Source: Palsa-892 sp035555855
GTDB taxonomy: Bacteria; Pseudomonadota; Alphaproteobacteria; Rhizobiales; Xanthobacteraceae
Length of the DNA stretch: 64,000 bases
Assembly (NCBI GenBank): GCA_035555855.1
Contig: DATMGD010000034.1
Span: 1 to 64,000, forward strand
Direction: 5' to 3'
In this document: piece by piece, positions 34,867 to 44,624 of the stretch
How the letters are laid out: every line of letters starts with the position of its first letter
Numbering within the stretch: position 1 is the stretch's first letter
The notes under the pieces: model-generated
Seen by the model: the letters and a program-made list of their open reading frames with translations, nothing else
Database searches by the model: none
Told to the model about the DNA's origin: nothing
Made by a program: the position numbers and the translations under genes

Positions 34867-35136
34867 TCACGCCTCGTTCAGCGCGCGCGCTTCGATCGCA
34901 AGCGCATGCAGACCCTCGGCGATCTCACCGGCAAGCAGATCGTTCACTATGCGGTGCCGTTCGATACGGCTTTTGCCTTTGAAGGCGTCGGACGAAATCT
35001 TGACACGCACATGCGTCGTCTTGCCCGGAACCGCTCCCGAGTGCCCGGCGTGCTTACCGCTCTCGTCGATCACCTCGATCCGTTCCGGCGCGAGTGCGCC
35101 GATGAGCGTTGTGCGTATCCGATCCACCGTGTTCAT
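34867..35136 (-). CDS. bolA: BolA family protein
   Basis: 89 residues. BolA fold with RIRTTLIGALAPERIEVIDE and the conserved RHRIVNDLLAGEI near the end (invariant His after Arg). BolA proteins pair with monothiol glutaredoxins to handle [2Fe-2S] clusters and act in stress response. No glutaredoxin gene is adjacent. Divergent from the J-domain gene. Confidence 0.92.
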   Translation of the reverse strand: MNTVDRIRTTLIGALAPERIEVIDESGKHAGHSGAVPGKTTHVRVKISSDAFKGKSRIERHRIVNDLLAGEIAEGLHALAIEARALNEA

Positions 35137-35240
35137 AAATCCGTCCGACTTCCTATATTGTATGCCGCGCTCTCTTTAGCACGAAGCATGAGCCGTCTCG
35201 TTTCCTTGTTTCATCAAGTCCGAAAGCCCATAATCGCGCC

Positions 35241-35858
35241 ATGAAATTCGATTCACCGCTTTTCGATAAAATCCGCGTCAAACCGGAGAAAGACCGCACT
35301 CGCAAATCCGAAACGCCGGTTTGCGAATGGCCGGGCTGCAAGAAGCCGGGCGGTCACCGCGCGCCCAAAGGCCGCGGTAACGAAAAGGCCTACTGGAACT
35401 ACTGCCTCGCCCATGTCCGCGAATACAATGCGAAATACAATTACTTCGAAGGTATGAGCAACGAGGACATCGCGGTCCATCAGAAGGACGCCCTGACCGG
35501 CCACCGCCCGACCTGGAGGATGGGTCAGCGCGGCGCGCGCTCGGCCGAGGAACGCACGGCGGAAGGCGCCACCCGTTCCGGCCGGGCAACCTTCGCCGAC
35601 CCGTTCAAGTTGTTCGCCGAGGAGACTGCCCGGGCCTCGGGGGCAACCGAGCAGCGCACCGTTCGCAATGTGGAACGCAAGGCGCTCAATACGCTGGGGC
35701 TGGAAATCACCGCCACCAGCACCGAAATCAAGACCAGATTCAAGGAGTTGGTGAAACGCCACCACCCTGACTTGAATCAAGGCGACAAATCAACCGAGGA
35801 TGTTCTTCGCGAGATCATTCAGGCCTATAACTACCTCAAGAGCGCCGGTTTCTGCTAG
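35241..35858 (+). CDS. J-domain (DnaJ-like) protein
   Basis: 205 residues. The C-terminal J domain (about 150-205) contains the HPD motif in LVKRHHPDLNQGD, which stimulates DnaK-type ATPases. The N-terminal 100 residues include CEWPGCKKPGGHRAPKG and CLAHVREYN, a possible small metal site. It has no Gly/Phe or zinc-finger regions of true DnaJ, so it is a specialised co-chaperone. This protein next to bolA and cobS-cobT is a recurring alphaproteobacterial arrangement (recall). Confidence 0.88.
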   Translation: MKFDSPLFDKIRVKPEKDRTRKSETPVCEWPGCKKPGGHRAPKGRGNEKAYWNYCLAHVREYNAKYNYFEGMSNEDIAVHQKDALTGHRPTWRMGQRGARSAEERTAEGATRSGRATFADPFKLFAEETARASGATEQRTVRNVERKALNTLGLEITATSTEIKTRFKELVKRHHPDLNQGDKSTEDVLREIIQAYNYLKSAGFC

Positions 35859-35922
35859 ATTGCGGCCTTGCTAGCCCGGCCAGATGCAAGGCCCAACCGC
35901 TTCACCGCGGGAAGAGGAATTC

Positions 35923-36906
35923 ATGAACGCCCCCGATTTGCTTGCCCCCCTCCCCGATATGAAAGTGTCGGTCCGTCAGGTCTTTGGCATCGACTCCGAC
36001 TTCGAAGTGCCCGCCTACTCGAAGACCGATCCGCATGTGCCGGATACCGACCCCGACTATGTCTTCGACAAGGACACGACGCTCGCAATCCTCGCAGGCT
36101 TTGCCCACAACCGCCGCGTGATGATCTCGGGCTATCACGGCACCGGCAAATCGACCCATGTCGAGCAGGTCGCATCGCGGCTCAACTGGCCCTGCGTTCG
36201 CGTCAATCTCGACAGCCACATCAGCCGCATCGATCTCATCGGCAAGGATGCGATCGTGCTGAAGGATGGCCAGCAGGTCACCGAATTTCGCGACGGCATC
36301 CTGCCGTGGGCGCTTCAGCGCAACATCGCGCTCTGCTTCGACGAATACGATGCCGGCCGCCCGGACGTCATGTTCGTCATCCAGCGCGTTCTCGAAATCT
36401 CCGGCAAGCTGACGCTGCTCGACCAGAACAAGGTCATCCGGCCGCATCCGGCGTTTCGCATCTTTGCGACCTCGAACACCATCGGCCTCGGCGACACCAC
36501 CGGCCTCTATCACGGCACACAGCAGATCAATCAGGGCCAGATGGACCGCTGGTCGATCGTCACCACGCTGAACTATCTGCCGCACGATCGTGAGGTCGAT
36601 ATCGTCAGCGCCAAGGCGCACAAGTATCGGACGCCCGAAGGCCGCGACATCATTTCAAAAATGGTGCGCGTCGCCGACCTCACGCGGCAGGCCTTCATCA
36701 ACGGCGACATCTCGACCGTGATGAGCCCGCGCACCGTCATCACCTGGGCGGAAAATACCGAAATCTTCGGCGACATCGGCTTTGCCTTCCGCCTCACCTT
36801 CCTGAACAAGTGCGACGAGTTGGAGCGTCCGATCGTCGCTGAATTCTTTCAGCGCTGCTTCGGCCGCGATCTGCCCGAGTCGGCGGTGAACGTCGCACTT
36901 GGCTGA
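35923..36906 (+). CDS. cobS: Cobaltochelatase subunit CobS
   Basis: AAA+ motor subunit of aerobic cobaltochelatase (CobNST), which inserts cobalt into hydrogenobyrinate diamide in vitamin B12 synthesis. Start chosen at MNAPDLLAPLPDMKVSV because GAGG lies 6-9 bases before it; 327 residues. Walker A GYHGTGKST lies near residue 70; Walker B-type ALCFDEYDAG follows. It is one base from cobT. CobN and other cob genes are not in the window. Confidence 0.94.
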   Translation: MNAPDLLAPLPDMKVSVRQVFGIDSDFEVPAYSKTDPHVPDTDPDYVFDKDTTLAILAGFAHNRRVMISGYHGTGKSTHVEQVASRLNWPCVRVNLDSHISRIDLIGKDAIVLKDGQQVTEFRDGILPWALQRNIALCFDEYDAGRPDVMFVIQRVLEISGKLTLLDQNKVIRPHPAFRIFATSNTIGLGDTTGLYHGTQQINQGQMDRWSIVTTLNYLPHDREVDIVSAKAHKYRTPEGRDIISKMVRVADLTRQAFINGDISTVMSPRTVITWAENTEIFGDIGFAFRLTFLNKCDELERPIVAEFFQRCFGRDLPESAVNVALG

Positions 36907-36907
36907 G

Positions 36908-38800
36908 ATGTCGATCCCGAACACCGGCAAAGGCAATAAAAACGCGGAATCGCCCGTCGAGCCTTTCAAGCGCGCGGTGACGAGTTGCCTGCGCGCGATT
37001 GCCGGCAAGAACGAAATCGAAGTGAGCTATGCGACCGAGCGGCCGCTTGTCGCGCCGTTGCGGGTGCGGCTGCCGGAGCCGCCGCGCCGCATGAGCAAGC
37101 ACGACGCCGCAGTGCTGCGCGGCATTGCCGACTCCGCGGCCCTTAAGCTTGCCTGCCACAACCCGACGCTCCATCGCCGTTTGCTGCCGCAAGGCGAGAC
37201 GGCAAAGGCCGTCTTCGAAGCCGTCGAGCAGGCGCGCGTCGAAGCCATCGGCTCGCGCCGCATGAGCGGCGTTGCCTCCAACATCTCGGCGATGCTGGAA
37301 GACCGCTACCAGCGCAGCAATTTCGACCAGATTCAGGATCGCTCCGAAGCGCCCATCGAAGAAGCGCTCGCGCTCCTCGTCCGCCAGCGCCTGACCGGCA
37401 TAGAGCCGCCGGCGGGCGCCAAGAAGGTCGTCGAGATGTGGCGCGAATTCATCGAGAAGCGCGGCGTCCGCGAACTTGATCTTCTCTCGCAGCAGATCGA
37501 GAACCAGCGCGCCTTCGGCGAGGTCGTGCACGATCTCCTCTCTTCGCTCGAGATGGGCGAGCAGCAATTCGCCGACCGCAGCGAAGATCAGTCCGAAGAC
37601 GAGGAACAGGGCGAGCAGCAATCGTCCGACGACGGCGAGTCGGCGGAGAACGAAAACGCCGAGAGCGAGTCTTCGGAAGACACCAGCTTTTCCGACGAAG
37701 ACACCGGCGAAGCGTCGGGCGAGAGCGATGAAGCGCCCTCTTCCGATCATCGCGACGACTCTGATGAAGGCGACTCGAACGAGCCGGGCGAGCCGTGGCA
37801 GCCGCGTAACGCGCTGCCGAACGAGCCGCGCGGGCCTGACTACAAGGCCTTCACCAACCGCTTTGACGAAACGGTCGGCGCCGAAGAACTCTGCGATGCG
37901 GAAGAACTCGCGCGCCTCCGCTCCTATCTCGACAAGCAGTTGAACAACCTGCAGGGCATCGTTGCGCGCCTCGCCAACCGCTTGCAGCGGCGCCTGCTCG
38001 CGCAGCAGAACCGCTCGTGGGATTTCGATCTCGAAGAAGGCATTCTCGATTCTTCGCGCCTGCCGCGCATGATCATCGATCCGTTCCAGCCGCTGTCCTT
38101 CAAGCAGGAGCGCGACACCGATTTCCGCGACACCGTGGTGACGCTGCTGCTCGACAATTCCGGCTCGATGCGCGGCCGCCCGATCACCGTCGCCGCGACC
38201 TGTGCCGACATTCTCGCCCGCACGCTCGAACGCTGCGGCGTCAAGGTCGAAATTCTCGGCTTCACCACCCGCGCCTGGAAGGGCGGACAGTCGCGCGAAG
38301 CGTGGCTCGCGGCGAACAAGCCGGTGAATCCCGGCCGCCTCAATGACCTTCGCCACATCATCTACAAGTCGGCCGATGCGCCGTGGCGGCGCGCCCGCAA
38401 GAATCTCGGCCTGATGATGCGCGAAGGCTTGCTCAAGGAAAATATCGACGGCGAGGCGCTTGATTGGGCGCACAAGCGCCTCCTCGCGCGGCCCGAGAGC
38501 CGCAAGATCCTGATGATGATTTCCGACGGCGCACCGGTCGACGACTCCACCCTGTCGGTCAATCCCGGCAATTATCTCGAACGGCATCTGCGCCACATCA
38601 TCGGCGAGATCGAAAACCGCTCGCCGGTCGAGCTGATCGCGATCGGCATCGGCCATGACGTCACGCGCTATTATCGCCGCGCCGTCACCATCGTCGATGC
38701 CGAAGAGCTTGGCGGCGCCATGACCGAAAAGCTCGCCGAGCTGTTCGACGAGCAATCCTCCGCTCCCGTTCGCCGCAGGCCAAAGAGGCGCGTGGCGTGA
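36908..38800 (+). CDS. cobT: Cobaltochelatase subunit CobT
   Basis: 630 residues, partner of CobS. An N-terminal helical part is followed by a long acidic Ser/Glu/Asp-rich stretch (about 220-300) and a C-terminal von Willebrand A domain with the metal site DNSGS (416-420) in LLLDNSGSMRGRP. CobS and CobT form a stacked-ring chaperone that acts on CobN. Its TGA overlaps the next start as GTGA. Confidence 0.94.
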   Translation: MSIPNTGKGNKNAESPVEPFKRAVTSCLRAIAGKNEIEVSYATERPLVAPLRVRLPEPPRRMSKHDAAVLRGIADSAALKLACHNPTLHRRLLPQGETAKAVFEAVEQARVEAIGSRRMSGVASNISAMLEDRYQRSNFDQIQDRSEAPIEEALALLVRQRLTGIEPPAGAKKVVEMWREFIEKRGVRELDLLSQQIENQRAFGEVVHDLLSSLEMGEQQFADRSEDQSEDEEQGEQQSSDDGESAENENAESESSEDTSFSDEDTGEASGESDEAPSSDHRDDSDEGDSNEPGEPWQPRNALPNEPRGPDYKAFTNRFDETVGAEELCDAEELARLRSYLDKQLNNLQGIVARLANRLQRRLLAQQNRSWDFDLEEGILDSSRLPRMIIDPFQPLSFKQERDTDFRDTVVTLLLDNSGSMRGRPITVAATCADILARTLERCGVKVEILGFTTRAWKGGQSREAWLAANKPVNPGRLNDLRHIIYKSADAPWRRARKNLGLMMREGLLKENIDGEALDWAHKRLLARPESRKILMMISDGAPVDDSTLSVNPGNYLERHLRHIIGEIENRSPVELIAIGIGHDVTRYYRRAVTIVDAEELGGAMTEKLAELFDEQSSAPVRRRPKRRVA

Positions 38801-39846
38801 GCGCCGCAACGCGGCGCTTTTTTTCTGCCTTGCAGGTCCGTACGGCAGGCTGGGCCTGCGCGGCATTATTGCTGTTCGCGCTTCCGGCGCTTGCCCAAAC
38901 GCCGCCGAAGGACGGCGAACTCGCCGTCGAATTCGAAGTCCATGCCGCACCGGTCAAAGGCTTCGACCTGCGCGAGCCCGAACGGCGCATATTCGGCGCG
39001 CTGACCTTCCGCGGCGGCATCGAACTCAATTCGCATCAGCCGGGCTTCGGCGGCCTCTCCTCGATCCGGCTGTTCGACGGCGGCACGCGCTTCGTCATCA
39101 TCAGCGATCGCGGCCGCTGGCTGCGCGGCAAGCTGAACTATGACGGCGAACGCCTCGCCTCGCTTAGCAATGTCGAGATGGCGCCGATGCTCGGCGAGGA
39201 CGGCAAGCCGCTCGCGCTCAAGGGCTGGTTCGACACCGAGTCGCTCGCTATTGACGGCGATATTTTCTATGTCGGCATCGAGCGCGTGAACCAGATCGTC
39301 CGCTTCGATTTCGGCAAGGACGGTTTTGCCGCGCGCGGCAAACCGATCGACGTGCCGCCGCAAATCGGAAAGCTGCCCTACAACAAGGGGCTCGAGGCGA
39401 TGGTCTTCGTGCCGCGCAACCTGCCGCTCGGCGGCACCCTGATCGCGATCTCCGAGCGCGGACTGGACGAGGCCGGCAACATCATGGGTTTCATGATCGG
39501 CGGCCGGACGCCCGGAATGTTCACCGTCGCGCGCACCGACGATTTCGAGATCACCGAAGCGGCCGTCACCCCGCAGGGCGACCTGCTCATCCTTGAGCGG
39601 AGTTTTTCGCTATTGAAGGGCGCCGGCATGCGCATCCGCCGCGCGCCGCTCAAAGACATCAAGCCGGGGGCGCTGATCAAAGGCGAAGTGCTGTTTGAGG
39701 CCGATCGCAACTACATGATCGACAATATGGAAGGCCTCGCCGTGCACACCGCGGCGAACGGCGACACCGTGCTGACGATCTTGTCCGATGACAATTTCAA
39801 TCCGCTCCAGCGCATCCTGCTGTTGCAGTTTACGCTGACGCGCTGA
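38797..39846 (+). CDS. Esterase-like activity of phytase family protein
   Basis: 349 residues starting with GTG inside the cobT stop. A signal peptide is visible (WACAALLLFALPALA, cleavage before QTPP), so the protein is exported. The phytase-like beta-propeller domain covers about 60-345 (SIRLFDGGTRFVIISDRGRW, NKGLEAMVFVPRN, DNMEGLAVH). The family name comes from a domain model; no substrate has been fixed. The coupling to cobT is positional and may have no metabolic meaning. Confidence 0.82.
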   Translation: MSAATRRFFSALQVRTAGWACAALLLFALPALAQTPPKDGELAVEFEVHAAPVKGFDLREPERRIFGALTFRGGIELNSHQPGFGGLSSIRLFDGGTRFVIISDRGRWLRGKLNYDGERLASLSNVEMAPMLGEDGKPLALKGWFDTESLAIDGDIFYVGIERVNQIVRFDFGKDGFAARGKPIDVPPQIGKLPYNKGLEAMVFVPRNLPLGGTLIAISERGLDEAGNIMGFMIGGRTPGMFTVARTDDFEITEAAVTPQGDLLILERSFSLLKGAGMRIRRAPLKDIKPGALIKGEVLFEADRNYMIDNMEGLAVHTAANGDTVLTILSDDNFNPLQRILLLQFTLTR

Positions 39847-39860
39847 TCGGGCGGATATAA

Positions 39861-40154
39861 TTAAGCGGCTTTGGCCGCGAGCTTCTTCGCGATCTTGCGC
39901 TTGAGTTCGAGCGCCTTCGGCGACAGGTTTTCCTTGCGCGCCTTCATCAGGAAGGCATCGAGGCCGCCGTTGTGGTCGACCGACTTCAGCGCATTGGTGC
40001 TGATGCGCATGCGAACCTTCTGGCCGAGCGCGTCGCTGGTCAGCGTCACCGCGCAGAGGTTCGGCAGGAACCGGCGCTTGGTCTTGATGTTCGAATGGCT
40101 CACCTTGTGGCCGACAAGTACGGATTTGCCGGTGAGTTCGCAGCGCCGGGACAT
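39861..40154 (-). CDS. rpmB: 50S ribosomal protein L28
   Basis: 97 residues from MSRRCELTGKSVLVGHKVSHS, the typical L28 start; a 7-residue longer frame is not family-like. It contains KTKRRFLPNLCAV and the C-terminal KLAAKAA tail. Single-gene unit with its own likely promoter at 40235-40263 and a small hairpin (cgggaa/ttcccg, 40186-40200) in the leader. Confidence 0.96.
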   Translation of the reverse strand: MSRRCELTGKSVLVGHKVSHSNIKTKRRFLPNLCAVTLTSDALGQKVRMRISTNALKSVDHNGGLDAFLMKARKENLSPKALELKRKIAKKLAAKAA

Positions 40155-40234
40155 CGGACGAAACCTTCTGATCAACAGGGGCCGCCGGGAACACTTCCCG
40201 TTTCAGGCCCGATTTGGCTTAAGGAATAGGCGTG

Positions 40235-40263
40235 GTCTTAATGGCCCCCCGTGCCACCGTCAA
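40235..40263 (-). promoter_or_regulatory. Candidate rpmB promoter
   Basis: On the minus strand TTGACG (complement at 40258-40263) and TAAGAC (40235-40240) are 17 bases apart, about 80 bases before the rpmB start. The -35 box is good; the -10 box is poor. Confidence 0.4.
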
Positions 40264-40382
40264 GGCAGGCAGCGTAATACCGGAGCCACAGTTAAGACTT
40301 AATCCAGCTTCACCCCGAAATCTCACGGGCTGGCAGACGATTATGCTAGTTTGGGAGAACTTTCCGGAAGGTCGAATGTGCC

Positions 40383-41216
40383 ATGCTGAATGAAGCCGCT
40401 CGCAAGGTCGCGCCCGTTTTGCTCTTCCTCGCCAGCACGGCCACGGCGTTGGCCGATGCCCGGTTGAAGGTGAACTACGAGGGCTCGGTCACCGCAATTC
40501 CGGTGGGCCGCGGCGAGTTCGTCCTGGATATCGCCGACGGCGGCTATGCCGTGGTCGGCAGCGCCCGCGTCGCCGGTATCGCCAAGCTCGTCTCGCGCGG
40601 CCATGGCACGGTGAGCGCCAAGGGTACCTTCATCGACGGCTATCCTTCGCCTTCGGCCTACATGACCAATTCCGAAAGCGAGAAAAAGAAAGAAGATATC
40701 CGCATCTCTTTCGCCAATGCCGCCGTCTCGTCCTTTTCGGTGGTGCCGCCGACCGAGCCGTCGAAGGACCGCATTCCGCTGACCGAGAACGACCGCACCG
40801 GCGTCGTCGATCCGATGACTGCCGCCATCGTCTCGGTGCCGGGCACGGGCGATCTGCTCTCGCCGGACAACTGCAAGCGCACCATCCCGATCTTCGACGG
40901 CCGCCAGCGTTACGATCTCGTGTTCAGCTATGAGCGCACCGACAACGCCAAGGACATCAAGGGCTATAACGGCAAGCTCTTGGTCTGCCGCGTCGATTAC
41001 CGGCCGATCGCCGGCCACAAGCCGGACCGCCTGCAGGTCAAATACATGCAGGACAACAAGAACATCTTCGTCTGGCTCGCGCCGGTCGCCGGCACGCGCG
41101 TCCTGTTTCCGGCCCGCGTCTCGATCGTGACCCTGATCGGCATCGTTGTCGTGCAGGCCGAGCACTTCGAAGTCAGCCCGCGCGAAGCAAGCATCAAGAA
41201 CACCGACACCAAATAG
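40383..41216 (+). CDS. DUF3108 domain-containing exported protein
   Basis: 277 residues with a signal peptide (VAPVLLFLASTATALA, cleavage before DARLKV), so periplasmic or outer-membrane facing. DUF3108 covers most of the mature part (VNYEGSVTAIPVGRGEF, KDIKGYNGKLLVCRVDYRPIAGHK). The family occurs widely in proteobacteria and its function is not known. It stands alone, divergent from rpmB. The following 267 bases (41217-41483) show no gene, only a 6-bp hairpin at 41424-41440. Confidence 0.85.
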   Translation: MLNEAARKVAPVLLFLASTATALADARLKVNYEGSVTAIPVGRGEFVLDIADGGYAVVGSARVAGIAKLVSRGHGTVSAKGTFIDGYPSPSAYMTNSESEKKKEDIRISFANAAVSSFSVVPPTEPSKDRIPLTENDRTGVVDPMTAAIVSVPGTGDLLSPDNCKRTIPIFDGRQRYDLVFSYERTDNAKDIKGYNGKLLVCRVDYRPIAGHKPDRLQVKYMQDNKNIFVWLAPVAGTRVLFPARVSIVTLIGIVVVQAEHFEVSPREASIKNTDTK

Positions 41217-41483
41217 ACCGCGCGCCGGCGAACACGGCTCGCGCGAAATTAACAAATCGGAAGCGAAATACTGCCGGCTCTCGTCCGTCACGCAAGGAAT
41301 TCGTGGCAAGCAGGGACGAAAACCCTATATCTAGGTGCGAACGAAAGCGCACTCGTTGCGAGTCAGCGATTCGGGCGCGATTCGTTCGGTGCGTGTTCCG
41401 CTTCGTTACCAAACGTATCAAAAGCGACGAAAACCGTCGCAATATGGTACAGAAAACACCCGAGATAGCCCGGCACGCCGATA

Positions 41484-44400
41484 ATGTCCGTTTCCCTCAC
41501 GCCGATTCCGCCCGCACAGCGCGGGCGTGGCGTCACCGCCGTGCTCGGCCCGACTAACACCGGCAAGACGCATCTCGCGATCGAGCGCATGCTCGCGCAT
41601 TCCTCCGGCGTGATCGGGCTGCCGCTCCGGCTCCTGGCCCGCGAGGTCTATAACCGCGCCGTCGAGCGCGTCGGCGCCGGCTCGGTCGCGCTGATCACCG
41701 GCGAAGAAAAGATCAAGCCTGCGAACGCCCGCTACTGGGTTTCGACCGTCGAGGCGATGCCGCAGGATCTGGACGTTGCTTTCGTCGCCCTCGACGAAGT
41801 GCAGCTCGCCGCCGATCTCGAGCGCGGCCATGTCTTCACCGACCGGATGCTCAACCGCCGCGGCCGCGAGGAAACGCTGGTGCTCGGCGCCGCGACGATG
41901 CGCGGCCTGATCGAGCGGCTCCTGCCCGGCGTCAATGTCGTGCAGCGCCCGCGCCTTTCGAACCTCATCTTCTCCGGCGACAAGAAGATCACGCGATTGC
42001 CGCGCCGCTCGGCCATCGTCGCCTTCTCGTCGGAGGAAGTTTATGCCATCGCCGAACTGATCCGCCGCCAGCGCGGCGGTGCCGCCGTCGTGCTCGGCGC
42101 GCTCTCGCCGCGAACGAGAAACGCCCAGGTCGATATGTATCAGGCGGGCGACGTCGATTACCTGGTTGCGACCGACGCCATCGGCATGGGCCTCAATCTC
42201 GACGTCGACCACGTCGCCTTCGCTTCCGATCGCAAGTTCGACGGCTACCAGTTCCGCAACCTCAACCCCGCCGAGTTCGCCCAGATCGCCGGCCGCGCCG
42301 GGCGTCATTCGCGCGACGGCACCTTCGGCACCACCGGCCGCTGCGGGCCCTTCGATGCCGAACTGGTCGCCAAGCTCGAAAACCACGAGTTCGAACCGGT
42401 CAGGATCGCCCAGTGGCGGAGCAGCACCCTCGATTTCCGCTCGATCAAGGCGCTGCTCATGAGCCTTGCCGCCGGGCCGCGCGAGGAAGGTCTCGTGCGC
42501 GCGCCGCTCGCGGACGACGTATTGGTGCTTGAGCATGCGGCAAAGGATAAAGACAGCGCCGCGCTTGCCACGACTCCCGCCGCCGTCGAGCGGCTATGGG
42601 AAGCCTGCCAGCTTCCCGACTATCGCAAGATAGCCCCGGCCGCACATGCCGAATTGGCGATGACCCTCTATGGATTCCTGATGCGGAAGGGTAGAATACC
42701 GGCCGAATGGATTGCACGCCAAATTGACCACGCCGACCGAACTGATGGTGACATCGACACACTCTCGAACCGCATCGCTCAAGTCCGCACCTGGACTTTC
42801 GCGGCAAACCGGGCCGACTGGCTCGATGATCCAGAGCACTGGCAGGGCGTCGCGCGCGCGGTCGAGGATCGGCTTTCCGACGCCTTGCACGAGCGGCTCA
42901 CGCAACGCTTCGTCGATCGCCGCACCAGCGTCCTTCTGCGCCGCCTGAGAGAGAACACCACATTGGAAACCGAAATTACCAAGACCGGCGACGTTGTCGT
43001 CGAAGGCCACATCATCGGTCATCTCTCGGGCTTTGAATTTTCACCCGCCGACGCTTCCGGCGATTCCGAAGCCAAGGCATTACGCGGCGCGGCGCAAAAA
43101 GCGCTCGCGAGCGAAATCGAGAACCGCGCGACGAAACTCGCCGAAGCCGGCGACGAGGTATTCGTGCTCACCGCCGACGGCACGCTCCGCTGGAGCGGCG
43201 ACCCGGTCGCGAAACTCATTCCCGCCGACGATGTTCTCGAACCGCGCCTGCGCATTCTTGCCGACGAGCAGCTCACCGGCCCCGTGCGCGAAAAGGTCGA
43301 AGAGCGTCTCGTGCGCTGGATGAAAGCGCATGTCGAAAAACTGCTCGGCCCGCTCGTCGCACTCGGCAAGGCTGGGGACGTCACCGGCATTGCCCGCGGC
43401 GTTGCCTTCCAGCTCGTCGAAGCCTTTGGCGTGCTCGAGCGCGCCAAGGTCGCCGATGAAGTGAAGGGCCTCGATCAGCCGACACGCGCGATCTTGCGTC
43501 AGCACGGCGTGCGCTTCGGCGCGCATCACATCTATATGCCTGCGCTTCTGAAGCCCGCGCCGCGCGCCCTGAGCACGCTTTTATGGGCGCTCAAGAACGG
43601 CGGATTGCAGCAGAAAGGCGTCGATGACTTGCCGGCGCTCGCCGCGAGCGGCCGCACATCGATTCCGGTCGATCCGGAAATTGCCAAGCCGCTATATCGG
43701 CTTGCCGGCTATCGCGTTTGCGGCGCGCGCGCGATCCGCGTCGATATTCTCGAGCGTCTCGCCGATCTCATCCGTCCCGCGCTCGCCTGGCGTCCGGGCA
43801 TGCAAGGCGACAAGCCGGCCGGAGCCTTCGATGGCCGCGGCTTTACGGTAACGGTAGCGATGACCTCGCTCGTCGGCTGCGCCGGTGAAGATTTTGCCGC
43901 GATTTTGCGCGCTCTCGGCTATCGCATGGATCGCCGCCCCGCACCGGCCGAACCGGCAGCGGCAGAAGCTGCGCCGAGCGACACGCCTACTGAAACGCAG
44001 ACTGAAGCCGCTGCGGCAACCGAAACGGCGGCGACCGAAGCTCCATCTGAAGCACCGGCCGAAGCATCGGTAGAGACGCCAAGCGAAGTGCCTGCGGCAG
44101 AAACATCTGCCGCCGCAGAGACGCCAGCTGAAACAGCCGCGCCTGAAAATGCCGGCGAAAGCGCGAGCACTGAGCCGGGCGCCGAAGCCTCCGCTGCGGC
44201 AGCAACCGCAGAACCGGCAACGATTGAAGTCTGGCGGCCCGGCCGTCCGCCGGGCGAGCGCCGCGCGCATCGCTCGCACGATCGCGAGCGCAAGCGTCCG
44301 CAGCATGTTTCATTGCCCGCGCAAGGCGGCGAAAGCACTGCTGCCGAAGGCGAAGCGAAAACGCATGATGCCCGCCGCGAGCGTAAACATGATGAGCGCA

Positions 44401-44624
44401 AGCACGACGGCGCGCGGCGTCATGACCGTAAACCGCGTCACGACAATTCGCGGAACGAGCGTTCGCGCGACAAACCGCGCCGCGAATATCACGAGCGCCG
44501 CGACAAGCCGATCGATCCCAACTCGCCTTTCGCGGCCCTTCTCCAGTTGAAGGCTCGCATGCAATCGGCAGGCGAGTCGAAAGATGAGCCGGGAAAAAAC
44601 GACGAAGATAAAAGCGGCCGTTGA
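41484..44624 (+). CDS. Suv3-like RNA helicase with long charged tail
   Basis: 1,046 residues, cytoplasmic. The superfamily 2 core resembles mitochondrial SUV3: Walker A GPTNTGKT (22-29), motif II as DEVQ (104-107), and motif VI-like QIAGRAGRHSRDG. C-terminal SUV3-type domains run to about 815. A disordered tail of some 225 residues follows: first Ala/Glu/Thr-rich and acidic (about 820-900), then strongly basic Arg/Lys/His (about 915-1010), then a short conserved-looking PNSPFAALLQLK near 1014-1025. SUV3 works in RNA decay with an exonuclease; here the partner is unknown. It overlaps the S4 gene by 41 bases. Confidence 0.9.
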   Translation: MSVSLTPIPPAQRGRGVTAVLGPTNTGKTHLAIERMLAHSSGVIGLPLRLLAREVYNRAVERVGAGSVALITGEEKIKPANARYWVSTVEAMPQDLDVAFVALDEVQLAADLERGHVFTDRMLNRRGREETLVLGAATMRGLIERLLPGVNVVQRPRLSNLIFSGDKKITRLPRRSAIVAFSSEEVYAIAELIRRQRGGAAVVLGALSPRTRNAQVDMYQAGDVDYLVATDAIGMGLNLDVDHVAFASDRKFDGYQFRNLNPAEFAQIAGRAGRHSRDGTFGTTGRCGPFDAELVAKLENHEFEPVRIAQWRSSTLDFRSIKALLMSLAAGPREEGLVRAPLADDVLVLEHAAKDKDSAALATTPAAVERLWEACQLPDYRKIAPAAHAELAMTLYGFLMRKGRIPAEWIARQIDHADRTDGDIDTLSNRIAQVRTWTFAANRADWLDDPEHWQGVARAVEDRLSDALHERLTQRFVDRRTSVLLRRLRENTTLETEITKTGDVVVEGHIIGHLSGFEFSPADASGDSEAKALRGAAQKALASEIENRATKLAEAGDEVFVLTADGTLRWSGDPVAKLIPADDVLEPRLRILADEQLTGPVREKVEERLVRWMKAHVEKLLGPLVALGKAGDVTGIARGVAFQLVEAFGVLERAKVADEVKGLDQPTRAILRQHGVRFGAHHIYMPALLKPAPRALSTLLWALKNGGLQQKGVDDLPALAASGRTSIPVDPEIAKPLYRLAGYRVCGARAIRVDILERLADLIRPALAWRPGMQGDKPAGAFDGRGFTVTVAMTSLVGCAGEDFAAILRALGYRMDRRPAPAEPAAAEAAPSDTPTETQTEAAAATETAATEAPSEAPAEASVETPSEVPAAETSAAAETPAETAAPENAGESASTEPGAEASAAAATAEPATIEVWRPGRPPGERRAHRSHDRERKRPQHVSLPAQGGESTAAEGEAKTHDARRERKHDERKHDGARRHDRKPRHDNSRNERSRDKPRREYHERRDKPIDPNSPFAALLQLKARMQSAGESKDEPGKNDEDKSGR

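Noticed and set aside
36794..38950. 718-codon open frame on the minus strand across cobT
   Set aside because: Mirror of cobT with no recognisable domain; CobT and its metal site are unambiguous.
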